A DNA stretch of 64,000 nt from Solwaraspora sp. WMMA2056 (GCF_030345095.1 NZ_CP128360.1:5952001-6016000); one strand, 5' to 3'. Positions 26,989 through 35,187 are shown, counted from the first letter of the stretch. Numbers and translations: made by a program. The notes: a model not told the origin generated them from the letters alone.

Positions 26989-27872
26989 CCGAGGTCCGCG
27001 CCGCCGGCGGCGTGGTGTGGCGCACCGACGACACCGGGGCGGTCGAGGTGTGTCTGGTGCACCGGCCCCGGCACGACGACTGGTCGTTGCCGAAGGGCAA
27101 GCTGGAGCCGGCGGAGCATCCGTTGGCGGCGGCGGTGCGGGAGGTCGGTGAGGAGACCGGGATCCGGGCGGTGCCGCAGGTGCGGCTGCCGTCGATCCGG
27201 TACACGATGCCCGACGGCAACACCAAGGAGGTCGACTACTGGTCGATGCGGGCGGTCGATGAGCCGCCCGGGCCGGTGCCGGACGAGGCGGCCGACGAGG
27301 TGGACGAGGTCTGCTGGCTGCCGCTGCGGCAGGCCCAGCAGCGGCTGACGTACCGGCACGACGTGGGGGTGCTGCGCGGCTTCGCCGACCTGCCGCCGGT
27401 GAGCGTGACGCTGACGTTGGTGCGGCACGGGCATGCCGGCAGCCGGGACACCTGGTCGGGTCCGGACAGTGCGCGGCCGTTGGACACCGCCGGGTTGCGC
27501 CAGGCGCAGGCGTTGGCCGCGCTGCTGGCGTTGACCCGACCGGACCGGGTGCTGTCGGCCTCACCACGGCGCTGCGTACAGACGGTGGCTCCGCTGGCGG
27601 CGGCCCTGGACCTGCCGGTCGAGGTGGACGGTGTCTTCGACGAGCCGGCCGCCGGCCAGGACCGGGCGGAGGTCGCGTTGGCGGCCGCCGGGCGGCTGAC
27701 CGAGCTGGCGACGGCCGGTACGGCGGCGGCGGTCTGCAGCCAGGGCACGGTGATCCCGGCGGCGCTGACCATGCTGAGCCGGCGGGCCTCGGCGGACTAC
27801 CGGACGGCGAAGGGCGGCGGATGGCTGCTGTCGTTCGCCGGGGACCGGTTGGTCGGCGCGGACCAACTGTAG
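26976..27872 (+). CDS. MutT1-like NUDIX hydrolase fused to histidine phosphatase
   Basis: 298 residues. N-terminal NUDIX domain with the Nudix box GKLEPAEHPLAAAVREVGEETGI (cited in part) around residues 40-60; C-terminal histidine-phosphatase domain with the RHG motif in LTLVRHGHAG near residue 150. This two-domain architecture is that of mycobacterial MutT1, which hydrolyses 8-oxo-GTP and diadenosine polyphosphates; here the ppk/CYTH-CHAD neighbours also fit a role in nucleotide or polyphosphate turnover. ATG at 26976 was taken (GGGGCGG upstream); GTG at 26985 giving a 4-base overlap is equally possible. Confidence 0.9.
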   Translation: MAAVTEVRAAGGVVWRTDDTGAVEVCLVHRPRHDDWSLPKGKLEPAEHPLAAAVREVGEETGIRAVPQVRLPSIRYTMPDGNTKEVDYWSMRAVDEPPGPVPDEAADEVDEVCWLPLRQAQQRLTYRHDVGVLRGFADLPPVSVTLTLVRHGHAGSRDTWSGPDSARPLDTAGLRQAQALAALLALTRPDRVLSASPRRCVQTVAPLAAALDLPVEVDGVFDEPAAGQDRAEVALAAAGRLTELATAGTAAAVCSQGTVIPAALTMLSRRASADYRTAKGGGWLLSFAGDRLVGADQL

Positions 27873-27908
27873 ACGCGGTGGCGCGGCCGAGGCCCGCCCG
27901 GTACGCGC

Positions 27909-27944
27909 GAAGGCGCCCACCACGTTGCCGTGGCGGGCGCCTTC
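27909..27944. terminator. Bidirectional terminator between NUDIX gene and hup
   Basis: A 16-bp stem with one mismatch (GAAGGCGCCCACCACG at 27909-27924 with its near-complement at 27929-27944) and a 4-base loop, placed between two convergent genes. Confidence 0.8.
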
Positions 27945-27979
27945 GTCCCGACGGTGTCCGGCCGGTGCGGCCGGTGGCG

Positions 27980-28609
27980 TCAGCGGGTGGTTTTGCGGGG
28001 CGTCGACTTCTTCGCCGGCGCCTTCTTGGCGGGTGCCTTCTTGGCCGCCGTCGACTTCGCCGCCGTCGACTTGGTGGCGGTGGACTTCGTCGCGGTCGAC
28101 TTCGTCGCGGTCTTCTTGGCCGCCGTGGACTTCGCCGCCGTGGACTTCGCCGCGGTCGACTTCGCCGGCGTCGACTTGGCCGCCGTGGTCTTCTTGGCGG
28201 TGGCGGTGCTGGCCCGCTTCGCGGGAGCCTTGGCGGCGGTCGACTTCGCGGCGGAGCTGGTGGACTTCGCCGCGCCGGCCCGCGCGGTGGTGGCCTTGGC
28301 CGTGGTGGACCTGGCGGCGGTGGCCTTGGGCGCCTTGCCGGCAGCCACCATCTCCTTGAAGCCGGCGCCCGGCCGGAAGACCGGCACGGAGGTCTTCTTG
28401 ACCTTCACCGACTCACCGGTACGCGGGTTGCGGGCTGTTCGTGCCGCCCGGACGCGCTTCTCGAACACCCCGAAGCCGGTGATGCCCACCCGGTCGCCCT
28501 TGGTGACTGCCGCCTGGACCTCGGCCAGGACGGCGTCGAGCGCGGTCGTCGCCGTCTTGCGGTCCCCCAGGCGAGCCGCGAGCGCGTCAATGAGCTCTGC
28601 CTTGTTCAC
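27980..28609 (-). CDS. hup: HU-family DNA-binding protein with histone-H1-like tail
   Basis: 209 residues. The first 90 are a complete HU domain ([53 protein letters not shown]). The next 120 are a lysine/alanine/serine/threonine-rich low-complexity tail made of repeats such as [17 protein letters not shown] and [12 protein letters not shown], the actinobacterial HupS/HupB (Hlp) architecture. The nucleoid-compacting tail is long. GTG at 28609 follows GGGAGG. Located directly downstream of leuCD on the same strand, with its own probable promoter. Confidence 0.95.
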   Translation of the reverse strand: MNKAELIDALAARLGDRKTATTALDAVLAEVQAAVTKGDRVGITGFGVFEKRVRAARTARNPRTGESVKVKKTSVPVFRPGAGFKEMVAAGKAPKATAARSTTAKATTARAGAAKSTSSAAKSTAAKAPAKRASTATAKKTTAAKSTPAKSTAAKSTAAKSTAAKKTATKSTATKSTATKSTAAKSTAAKKAPAKKAPAKKSTPRKTTR

Positions 28610-28657
28610 GAGTTCCCTCCCGTAGTGCAACTGGACTCAACGAGCCATTCTGCGCGC

Positions 28658-28686
28658 ACGGTATGCCCTGTACCGGCAGGACACAA
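28658..28686 (-). promoter_or_regulatory. Possible promoter of hup
   Basis: On the minus strand a -35-like TTGTGT (28686-28681) and -10-like TACCGT (28663-28658) are separated by 17 bases. Transcription would start near 28651, leaving a leader of about 40 bases before the GTG at 28609. Consensus match is moderate. Confidence 0.4.
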
Positions 28687-28720
28687 ACATCTACGGGAAA
28701 AAAGTCCTTGTGTCGTAACG

Positions 28721-28801
28721 GATTCGCCCCCATCCGGTGCCCCGGTCCGGCCGGTTGGTAGTAGCCGGACGGTTGGTGGGCCATCGGATGGGGGCGGAAT
28801 C
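28721..28801 (-). other. Large nested hairpin between leuD terminator and hup promoter
   Basis: Outer arms at 28721-28736 and 28785-28801 pair over 16 bp with one bulged base; inside them a second perfect hairpin (GTCCGGC at 28745-28751 with its complement at 28764-28770) forms. On the minus strand a run of six T follows about 15 bases past the outer stem. Could be a second terminator or a structured leader. Confidence 0.6.
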
Positions 28802-28836
28802 GGCGTCTGGAAGCCCTTGGCAGGGTCTCGCCGATG

Positions 28837-28871
28837 GCCTCGACAGGGGCTCGGATGTGCCCTGTCGAGGC
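28837..28871 (-). terminator. leuCD terminator
   Basis: Perfect 12-bp stem (GCCTCGACAGGG at 28837-28848, complement at 28860-28871) with an 11-base loop, 11 bases after the leuD stop on the minus strand. Confidence 0.8.
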
Positions 28872-28881
28872 GGCGTCGGCG

Positions 28882-29469
28882 CTATGCGACGACCGGTTTG
28901 AAGGGCAGCCGGTGCTTCTCGTACTCGGTGATGTCGGACTCGTGACGCAGGGTCAGTCCAATGTCATCGAGTCCTTCCATCAACCGCCAGCGGCTGAAGT
29001 CGTCGATCGGGAACGACCAGCTGGACCCCCCGGCCCGAACCTCGCGGGCACCCAGGTCGACGGTGACCTCGGCGGTCGGGTCCGCCTCGACGAGCGCCCA
29101 CAATTCCTCAATGGCGGGCATTTCCAGCTCCACCGGCAGGAGCCCTTCCTTGAGGGCGTTGCCCCGGAAGATGTCGCCGAAGCGCGGCGACAGCACGGCG
29201 CGGAAGCCCCAGTCGCGCAGGGCCCACACGGCGTGTTCACGTGATGACCCGGTGCCAAACTCGGGTCCAGCGACGAGAACCGATGCCCCCGAATACGAAG
29301 GATTGTTCAGAACGAATTCCGGGTCCTCGCGCCAGGCATTGAACAGCCCGTCGGCGAAGCCGGTCCGGGTCACCCGCTTGAGGTACACGGCCGGGATGAT
29401 CTGATCCGTATCTACATTGGATCGGCGAAGCGGGACGGCAGTCCCGGTATGCACGGTGAACTTGTCCAT
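28882..29469 (-). CDS. leuD: 3-isopropylmalate dehydratase small subunit
   Basis: 195 residues. Swivelling domain of isopropylmalate isomerase, starting [20 protein letters not shown] with [12 protein letters not shown] next, and containing [22 protein letters not shown] and [18 protein letters not shown]. Pairs with LeuC to isomerise 2- and 3-isopropylmalate in leucine synthesis. ATG at 29469, 39 bases after the leuC stop. Normal length. Confidence 0.96.
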   Translation of the reverse strand: MDKFTVHTGTAVPLRRSNVDTDQIIPAVYLKRVTRTGFADGLFNAWREDPEFVLNNPSYSGASVLVAGPEFGTGSSREHAVWALRDWGFRAVLSPRFGDIFRGNALKEGLLPVELEMPAIEELWALVEADPTAEVTVDLGAREVRAGGSSWSFPIDDFSRWRLMEGLDDIGLTLRHESDITEYEKHRLPFKPVVA

Positions 29470-29507
29470 GTCGTGATCCCGTCTAGGTCGGTGCGGTCGG
29501 TCGCCGG

Positions 29508-30965
29508 TCAGTTGAGGTCCGCCGGCGCGGCCAGCCGGCCCACCACGGCGGTGGCGGCGGCCACCGGCGGCGACACCAGGTGGGTACGCCCGCCCCGGCC
29601 CTGCCGGCCCTCGAAGTTGCGGTTCGAGGTGGACGCGGACCGCTCTCCCGGCTTGAGGGTGTCCGGGTTCATCCCCAGGCACATGGAGCAGCCGGCGAAG
29701 CGCCACTCGGCACCGGCGTCGGCGAAGACCTTGTCCAGCCCTTCGTTCTCGGCCGCCTCGCGGACCTTCGCCGACCCGGGCACCACGAGCATCCGTACGC
29801 CGTCGGCGACCTTGCGTCCGCGCAGTACGTCGGCGGCGGCCCGCAGGTCCTCCAGCCGGCCGTTGGTGCAGGAACCGACGAAGACCACGTCGACGGCGAC
29901 GTCGCGCAACGCGGTGCCGGGCCGCAGGTCCATGTACTCCAGGGCGCGTCGGGCGGCGACCCGCTCGGCGTCGGTGTCGAACTGCTCCGGGTCCGGCACG
30001 GCGGCGCTGAGCGCCGCGCCCTGCCCCGGGTTGGTGCCCCAGGTGACGAACGGGGTGATCGCGGCGGCGTCGAGGACCACCTCGGCGTCGAACGTCGCGC
30101 CCTCGTCGGTGGCCAGACTGGACCAGTACGCCACCGCGGCGTCCCAGTCGGCTCCCTGCGGTGCGTTCGGCCGGCCCTTGAGGTAGGCGAAGGTGGTCTC
30201 GTCCGGCGCGACCATGCCGGCCTTGGCACCCCACTCGATCGACATGTTGGCCACCGTCATCCGGCCCTCCATGGAGAGCTTGCGGATCGCCTCGCCGCGG
30301 TACTCGACGATGTGACCACGGCCACCGCCGGTGCCGACCTGGGTGATCAGCGCCAGCACCAGGTCCTTGGCGGTGACGCCGGGGCCGAGTTCGCCGGTCA
30401 CGGTGACCGCCATCGTCTTCGGCCGGGCCTGCGGCAGCGTCTGGGTGGCGAGCACGTGCTCGACCTCACTGGTGCCGATGCCGAAGGCGAGCGCCCCGAA
30501 CGCGCCGTGGGTGGCGGTGTGCGAGTCGCCACAGACGATCGTCATGCCGGGCTGGGTCAGGCCCAGCTGCGGGCCGATGACGTGCACGATGCCCTGGTTG
30601 TCGTCACCGAGGGCGTGCAGCTTGACGCCGAACTCGGCACAGTTGCGGCGCAGCGTCTCGATCTGGGTACGCGAGGTCGGGTCGCTGATGGTCAGCAGGT
30701 CCCCGCGTCGGCTGTTGAACGCCGGATCGGCGTACCCGGTCGGGGTGTTGTGGTCCTCGGTGGCCAGGGTCAGGTCGGTACGGCGTACCGGCCGGCCGGC
30801 CATCCGTAGCCCGTCGAAGGCCTGCGGGCTGGTGACCTCGTGCAGCAGGTGCAGGTCGATGTACAGCAGATCCGGCTCGCCCGCGGCGGATCGCACCACG
30901 TGCGCGTCCCAGACCTTCTCGGCCAGGGTCCTGGGCGATGTCGGCTTCGAAGTGGCTCCCACCAT
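29508..30965 (-). CDS. leuC: 3-isopropylmalate dehydratase large subunit
   Basis: 485 residues. Aconitase-fold [4Fe-4S] subunit: [12 protein letters not shown] at the start, [60 protein letters not shown] (first cluster cysteine) and [20 protein letters not shown] (CxxC ligands). Divergent from the IclR-type regulator ndgR, which in Streptomyces controls leuCD. The intervening 49 bases must contain both promoters. Confidence 0.96.
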   Translation of the reverse strand: MVGATSKPTSPRTLAEKVWDAHVVRSAAGEPDLLYIDLHLLHEVTSPQAFDGLRMAGRPVRRTDLTLATEDHNTPTGYADPAFNSRRGDLLTISDPTSRTQIETLRRNCAEFGVKLHALGDDNQGIVHVIGPQLGLTQPGMTIVCGDSHTATHGAFGALAFGIGTSEVEHVLATQTLPQARPKTMAVTVTGELGPGVTAKDLVLALITQVGTGGGRGHIVEYRGEAIRKLSMEGRMTVANMSIEWGAKAGMVAPDETTFAYLKGRPNAPQGADWDAAVAYWSSLATDEGATFDAEVVLDAAAITPFVTWGTNPGQGAALSAAVPDPEQFDTDAERVAARRALEYMDLRPGTALRDVAVDVVFVGSCTNGRLEDLRAAADVLRGRKVADGVRMLVVPGSAKVREAAENEGLDKVFADAGAEWRFAGCSMCLGMNPDTLKPGERSASTSNRNFEGRQGRGGRTHLVSPPVAAATAVVGRLAAPADLN

Positions 30966-31014
30966 CTGGACATCCTAAATTCTGGGAGGTATGTTTCGGC
31001 TTGTGGGACACAGT

Positions 31015-31701
31015 ATGAGCGGTGTCGGCGTTCTCGACAAGGCGGTGGTCATCCTCGCGGCCTGCGTGGACGGCGCCAGCCTGGCCGAACTCGTCGAGCG
31101 GACCAAGCTGCCCCGGGCCACCGCGCACCGGCTGGCCCAGGCACTGGAGATCCACCGGATGCTGGTCCGGGACACCCAGGGGCGCTGGCGACCCGGCCCG
31201 CGACTGGGTGAGCTGGCCAACGCCGCGCCCGACGTGCTGCTGACCGCCGCCGAGCCGTTGCTGGCCGCGCTGCGCGACGCCACCGGCGAGAGCGCCCAGC
31301 TCTACCTGCGCCGCGCCGACGAGCGGATCTGCGTGGCCGCCGCCGAACGGGCCAGCGGGCTGCGGGACACCGTGCCGGTCGGCTCGGTGCTGCCGATGAC
31401 GGCCGGCTCCGCCGCCCAGATCCTGCTGGCCTGGGAGCCCCCCGAGGCCGTCATGCCGCTGCTGCCCCGCTGCAAGTTCACCGGCCGTACGCTGGCCGAG
31501 GTGCGCCGACGCGGCTGGGCGCAGAGTGTCGCCGAACGCGAGGCCGGGGTGGCCAGCGTCTCCGCCCCCATCCGGGACCGCACCGGCCGGGTGATCGCCT
31601 CGGTGAGCGTCTCCGGGCCGATCGAGCGGCTCGGCCGCCGACCGGGTGAACGGCACGCCATGGCTGTCGTCCGCGCCGGGCAGCGCCTCTCCGGCCTCTG
31701 A
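31015..31701 (+). CDS. ndgR: IclR-family regulator NdgR (leucine/amino-acid metabolism)
   Basis: 228 residues from ATG at 31015 (MSGVGVLDKAVVILAACVDG). The N-terminal winged helix-turn-helix includes SLAELVERTKLPRATAHRLAQALE; the IclR effector domain follows (LYLRRADERICVAAAERAS, GSVLPMTAGSAAQILLAW). The conserved place divergent from leuC identifies it as the NdgR/AreB group, which regulates leucine and other amino-acid genes and, in Streptomyces, antibiotic output. An upstream in-frame ATG at 30991 lies only one base after GGGAGG, too close to be used. Confidence 0.92.
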   Translation: MSGVGVLDKAVVILAACVDGASLAELVERTKLPRATAHRLAQALEIHRMLVRDTQGRWRPGPRLGELANAAPDVLLTAAEPLLAALRDATGESAQLYLRRADERICVAAAERASGLRDTVPVGSVLPMTAGSAAQILLAWEPPEAVMPLLPRCKFTGRTLAEVRRRGWAQSVAEREAGVASVSAPIRDRTGRVIASVSVSGPIERLGRRPGERHAMAVVRAGQRLSGL

Positions 31702-31713
31702 GCACGGACCCCC

Positions 31714-31777
31714 CGACGATCTTGCACTTATCGTTGGACAATTCGGGCAAATACTCTCGATAACTGCAAGATCGTCG
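31714..31777. repeat. Dispersed hairpin element, copy 2
   Basis: A 64-base element whose reverse complement matches 3562-3625 at 54 of 64 positions. Its ends CGACGATCTTGCA and TGCAAGATCGTCG form a perfect 13-bp terminal stem; the inner part is AT-richer. It begins 12 bases after the ndgR stop and could terminate that gene. Confidence 0.85.
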
Positions 31778-31801
31778 GTAGAGTACGGGGGCGCAAGCAA
31801 A

Positions 31802-31828
31802 AGGCACCCTCAGCAAGTGAGGGTGCCT
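31802..31828 (-). terminator. tRNA-Glu terminator
   Basis: On the minus strand, 10-bp stem (31819-31828 with 31802-31811), 7-base loop, followed by TTTT. Lies directly after the tRNA-Glu gene. A rare classical intrinsic terminator in this GC-rich DNA. Confidence 0.8.
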
Positions 31829-31836
31829 GCGCACTG

Positions 31837-31909
31837 TAGCCCCGACCGGATTCGAACCGGCGCTACCGCCTTGAGAGGGCGGCGTCCTGGGCCGCTAGAC
31901 GACGGGGCC
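31837..31909 (-). tRNA. tRNA-Glu (CTC)
   Basis: 73 bases with full cloverleaf: acceptor GGCCCCG paired to CGGGGCT (one G-U), D arm TCGTCTAGCGGCC, anticodon stem CCGCC/GGCGG around loop CTCTCAA giving anticodon CTC, and T arm GCCGGTTCGAATCCGGT. The CCA end is not encoded. Charged Glu-tRNA-Glu is also the co-substrate of the LanB-type enzyme at 45396-48071. Confidence 0.96.
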
Positions 31910-32050
31910 AGAACCACGATGTTGCCAACTGCCGATACTGCCTGGCGGTGGGAAACTTCCGTTTCCTGCCGCCTCGCCCTTTCGGACGTGGTGCCGAACT
32001 CTAACAGAGACCAGCGTTCCGATGCCATCCGGGTTGTCCGGCAACGGTTG

Positions 32051-32122
32051 CTGGGGTACCAGGACTCGAACCTAGACTAACTGAACCAGAATCAGTCGGG
32101 CTGCCAATTACCCCATACCCCA
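32051..32122 (-). tRNA. tRNA-Gln (CTG)
   Basis: 72 bases: acceptor TGGGGTA paired to TACCCCA, anticodon stem ACTGA/TCAGT with loop TTCTGGT (anticodon CTG), T arm CTAGGTTCGAGTCCTGG. CCA not encoded. The tRNA-Glu/tRNA-Gln pair next to ndgR is conserved in actinomycetes. Confidence 0.96.
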
Positions 32123-32200
32123 TCGGTGCTTGCCGCACCGGGACAGAACTCTACCTGACCCCATGGTGCGCGCCAAATCGGGTTACCGCAGCGGTTTGCC

Positions 32201-33004
32201 TCAGTCGCCGGCGACGACCGGGTTGGCCAGCTCGCCGATCCCCTCGATACGCACCGACACGGTGTCTCCGGCGGTCAGCTCGCTCACCCCGGCCGGCGTG
32301 CCGGTCAGGATCACGTCGCCGGGCAGCAGCGTCATCACGTGTGACACGTACGACACCAGGGTCGGCACGTCGAAGACCATCTGCTTGGTCCGGCCGAGCT
32401 GGCGTACCTCCAGCTGCTCCGGGTCGCGGCCCACCTCGCAGCGGACCTCCAGGTCGCCGACGTCCAGGCCGGTGACGATCCACGGCCCGAGCGGGCAGAA
32501 CGAGTCGAAGCCCTTGGCCCGGGTCCACTGCCCGTCCGACCGTTGCAGATCGCGGGCGGTGACGTCGTTGGCGCAGGTGTAGCCGAAGATCGCCCGCTCG
32601 GCCGCCGCCCGGTCCGCGCGGCGGGCCCCCGGCGCACCGATCACCACCGCCAGCTCGGCCTCGTGCTCCACCTGCCGGGACTGCGCCGGCAGCCGGATCG
32701 CGTCGCGCGGGCCGATCACCGACGTCGACGGCTTGAGGAACAGCAGCGGCTCGGCCGGCACCTCGGCGCCGTGCTCGGCGGCGTGGTCGGCGTAGTTGCG
32801 TCCGACACAGACCACCTTGCTGGGCAGGATCGGCGACAGCAGCCGCACGTCGGCCAGCGCCCACCGCTGCGACGTGAAGGTCAGCTTGCCGAACGGGTGG
32901 CCTTCGACCTCGGCGACCGTCAGCGCCTGTGGGCCGGCCCCCGGCTCACCTTCGACGATCCCGAACGACATGCCCTTGTCATGGGCGAAACGAGCGATAC
33001 GCAC
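32201..33004 (-). CDS. Fumarylacetoacetate hydrolase (FAH) family protein
   Basis: 267 residues from GTG at 33004. FAH-fold signature: CVGRNYADHAAEHGAEVP, LFLKPSTSVIGPRDAIRLP, VEHEAELAVVIG (metal-binding Glu), TCANDVTARDLQRSDGQW, ARAKGFDSFCPLGPWIV-type segment and LTGTPAGVSEL. Such proteins hydrolyse or decarboxylate acylpyruvate-type compounds; substrate unknown. In Streptomyces and Micromonospora the next gene is usually gltX; here it is not, so the conserved block is interrupted after this gene. Confidence 0.9.
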   Translation of the reverse strand: MRIARFAHDKGMSFGIVEGEPGAGPQALTVAEVEGHPFGKLTFTSQRWALADVRLLSPILPSKVVCVGRNYADHAAEHGAEVPAEPLLFLKPSTSVIGPRDAIRLPAQSRQVEHEAELAVVIGAPGARRADRAAAERAIFGYTCANDVTARDLQRSDGQWTRAKGFDSFCPLGPWIVTGLDVGDLEVRCEVGRDPEQLEVRQLGRTKQMVFDVPTLVSYVSHVMTLLPGDVILTGTPAGVSELTAGDTVSVRIEGIGELANPVVAGD

Positions 33005-33161
33005 CCGGTCAATCTATCGCCCGTCCGGCGTAACGCCACGGTCGGTCACCACGGCGGGGCGCGAACGTAGCACAGGTCACCGGATCCGGTGGCGGATCCG
33101 CCCTTCTCTCGGCCAGGTGGCCGGTGGCCGCCTACCGTTCGGGTCGGGGGCAGGGATCGTG

Positions 33162-34346
33162 ATGCTGATGTCGTGGTGGCAACGGGGGGTCGCTGGCGGT
33201 ACATTGACCGCCGCGTTGACCCTCGGTGGGGTGGTGCTCGGTCCGCCGAGCGGTGGGTGGGCCCAGCCGACCCCGCAGGCTCCGGATCCGGAGCTGGTCG
33301 CGGTGACCATCAACGAGGTCGGCCAGAGCGCGCCGACCTACCAGGTCGAGGCGATCAACCGTACGGTGGCCCCGGTCGACGTCACGGTGCGCCTGGGGGT
33401 GCCGGACGGCACCTCGGTGGCCACCGTCGGCTCCGGCGGGCGCGCCGACGGTACGGAGATCACCTGGCAGCTGAGTCTGCCGGCCAGCGGCGGCGAGTCG
33501 GTGAACGCGTCGTTCCGGCCCGGCGGCACCGGGGCGGCCCAGAACTTCCCGGTCTGCGTCTACCAGCGGGACACCGCACGCCCGTACGACTGTGCGGTGG
33601 CCCGCTGGACGCCGTCGGCCGGCCTCTCCGCCGCCGACGGTGCGTGGTGGCAGCGACCGTCGGTGCCGCTGCTGGCCGGGCTGGGCGCGCTGGTCGTCGT
33701 CGCGATGGTCGGGTACGGCTGGCGTCGGCGGCTGCAGGAGCACCGGGTGGACCGGCGTCGGGTCGTCACCACCGGCCGTCGACGGGTCCGGTTGCCGTCC
33801 ACGCCGCCGCCGGCCCCATCGCCGTCACGCCGCTGGCGGCCGTCGACACCGATGGTGTTCGGGCTGCTGATCGCGATGTTCACCGGGCTCGCGGTGGCGG
33901 CGGTCCGGGGGGCCACGTACGGCTCGGAGGTGCTGGACCAGGCCAACCAGGTGCCCAGCGGCTGGATCGGCAGCACCGAGTCGGGTGGGTTCGGGGTCCT
34001 GCTGACCGAGACCGCCTTCGAGTTCACCGTCTTCCGGATGGCCTGCGTACCGGCCGGTGGACAGGACCGGCGGTGCCTGGCGACGGTGGGTCTGCGTAAC
34101 CGCAGCGACGAGGAGCAGTACTGGTACGCGCCGCTGCAGCGGGCCTACCTGCCGACCGGTGACTGGGTGGCGGTGGACGAGGCGGCGACCCGGCAGGAGA
34201 ACGGCGGTAGGGACATCTTCGCCGCGCCGATCCCGGCCGGTGCCCGGCTGCTGGTGCCGTTGGCGTTCACCGTCAGCGGCGAGCTGATGCCGGAGCATCT
34301 GGAGTTGCGCAGCGGCGCCTTCTCCGCCGGCGTGGCGGTCCGCTGA
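33162..34346 (+). CDS. Secreted/membrane-anchored protein, unknown
   Basis: About 394 residues (ATG at 33162; GTG at 33159 also possible). Layout: N-terminal signal or anchor helix (RGVAGGTLTAALTLGGVVL), an extracytoplasmic beta-rich domain of about 150 residues (VTINEVGQSAPTYQVEAINR) that resembles an actinobacterial surface beta-sandwich, a transmembrane helix (LLAGLGALVVVAMVGYGW), a basic cytosolic loop (RRRLQEHRVDRRRVV), another helix (VFGLLIAMFTGLAVAAV), then a second exterior domain. No family name recognised. It precedes a 42-bp palindrome and faces the ArsR gene. Confidence 0.7.
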   Translation: MLMSWWQRGVAGGTLTAALTLGGVVLGPPSGGWAQPTPQAPDPELVAVTINEVGQSAPTYQVEAINRTVAPVDVTVRLGVPDGTSVATVGSGGRADGTEITWQLSLPASGGESVNASFRPGGTGAAQNFPVCVYQRDTARPYDCAVARWTPSAGLSAADGAWWQRPSVPLLAGLGALVVVAMVGYGWRRRLQEHRVDRRRVVTTGRRRVRLPSTPPPAPSPSRRWRPSTPMVFGLLIAMFTGLAVAAVRGATYGSEVLDQANQVPSGWIGSTESGGFGVLLTETAFEFTVFRMACVPAGGQDRRCLATVGLRNRSDEEQYWYAPLQRAYLPTGDWVAVDEAATRQENGGRDIFAAPIPAGARLLVPLAFTVSGELMPEHLELRSGAFSAGVAVR

Positions 34347-34398
34347 CCGTACTACTACGTAGAGTCACGCGCGCACGGGCAGACCAAGTAGCACCTGG

Positions 34399-34440
34399 CG
34401 GTATTCCTGTGAGGAATAATTATTCCTCACAGGAATACCG
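34399..34440. terminator. Perfect 42-bp palindrome between convergent genes
   Basis: Two 21-bp halves with no spacer, left half at 34399-34419 and its exact complement at 34420-34440, centred on AATAATTATT. It is AT-rich at the core in a region of about 70 percent GC. It sits between the stops of two convergent genes (34346 plus, 34516 minus) and would form a 19-bp-stem hairpin in either transcript. A regulator site is an alternative reading. Confidence 0.75.
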
Positions 34441-34515
34441 TTGCATCGCAGATAGACCAGGGACACCATACATTCGCGGCAGATGTCCAGAATCGTGACG
34501 TAACCCGGGCGGCGG

Positions 34516-35100
34516 TCAGCCGACCGGGTGCATCGCCACCAGCATGGCGAACCGGTGTCCGCCGGCGGAGCCCTCGCGAGTCGCGCTGGCCTCCTCGAAG
34601 CGGCGCATCAGACTCTGCAGCTCCTGGCGGAACTCGGCGATCCGGTGCTGCGGGATCTCGGCGACGCCCCGGCTGAGCACCATCCGCAGCGGGTCCGGCG
34701 CGTCGCTGCTGCCGGAGATCGTGCCGGCGGTGAGTCCGGCCTCGATCTCGTCCCGGGTCTGGTCGAGCAGCAGGGCGACGACCTCCTGGGCCGAGCCGGG
34801 TTCGTCACCGGAGCGGCGGTGGAAGGTGAGGTTGAGCTGGCCCGCGCCGTACTGCTTCTCGATGATGCCGTTGACCACCCGGGTATCCCGGATGTGCAGC
34901 AGCTGGTGCTGCTCCAGCTGGTTGAGGTGGTAGTAGATCTTCGTCGGCGGGACGCCGACGATCCCGGCAAGCTCCTTCGCCGTCCAGGTCCGCTCCGGCT
35001 CCGACATGGCCAGCTCCAGGACCCGCATCCGGATGGGGTCCGCCAGCGCCTTGAGCGTGGCCACGTCCTCGATCATCCGGCTGCCCATCAGCTCAGTCAC
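34516..35100 (-). CDS. ArsR-type winged-helix regulator of the peptide locus
   Basis: 194 residues from GTG at 35100, which follows GGAGG six bases upstream. The N-terminal wHTH (VATLKALADPIRMRVLELAM, then TWTAKELAGIVGVPPTKIYYHLNQLEQ) is the ArsR/YdfH-like type that reads DNA; residues 100-194 form an extra helical domain with no metal-binding cysteine motif. It is divergent from the 66-residue peptide gene, with a 147-base shared promoter region containing an inverted repeat and the 10-base element also found upstream of the thiopeptide precursors. Likely local regulator of both cassettes (inference). Confidence 0.8.
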   Translation of the reverse strand: MTELMGSRMIEDVATLKALADPIRMRVLELAMSEPERTWTAKELAGIVGVPPTKIYYHLNQLEQHQLLHIRDTRVVNGIIEKQYGAGQLNLTFHRRSGDEPGSAQEVVALLLDQTRDEIEAGLTAGTISGSSDAPDPLRMVLSRGVAEIPQHRIAEFRQELQSLMRRFEEASATREGSAGGHRFAMLVAMHPVG

Positions 35101-35113
35101 GGCAAACCTCCAT

Positions 35114-35135
35114 TCAACCGACGTTCCACGGTTGA
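35114..35135. promoter_or_regulatory. Inverted repeat, probable operator of the ArsR-type gene
   Basis: TCAACCG (35114-35120) and CGGTTGA (35129-35135) are exact complements separated by 8 bases. The site lies 14 bases upstream of the regulator start, a typical autoregulatory position. Confidence 0.55.
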
Positions 35136-35149
35136 TTCTAACCCGACGA

Positions 35150-35187
35150 TTGACTTCTGTCCTTCGCTCAGGATATTTTGAACGTCA
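35150..35187 (+). promoter_or_regulatory. Promoter and shared operator of the radical-SAM peptide gene
   Basis: TTGACT (35150-35155) and TATTTT (35174-35179) separated by 18 bases form a sigma-70-like promoter. TTGAACGTCA (35178-35187) overlaps the end of the -10 and the start-site region. The same ten bases occur at 50443-50452 in the thiopeptide promoter, so one regulator may bind both. Confidence 0.55.

Noticed and set aside
31837..32122. tRNA genes as an integrative-element attachment site.
   Set aside because: No duplicate of either tRNA 3' end and no integrase was seen in the window; the tRNA pair is at its conserved place.
34354..34375. TACTACTACGTAG near the palindrome as a possible operator.
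   Set aside because: Too short and without a second copy near a start codon.
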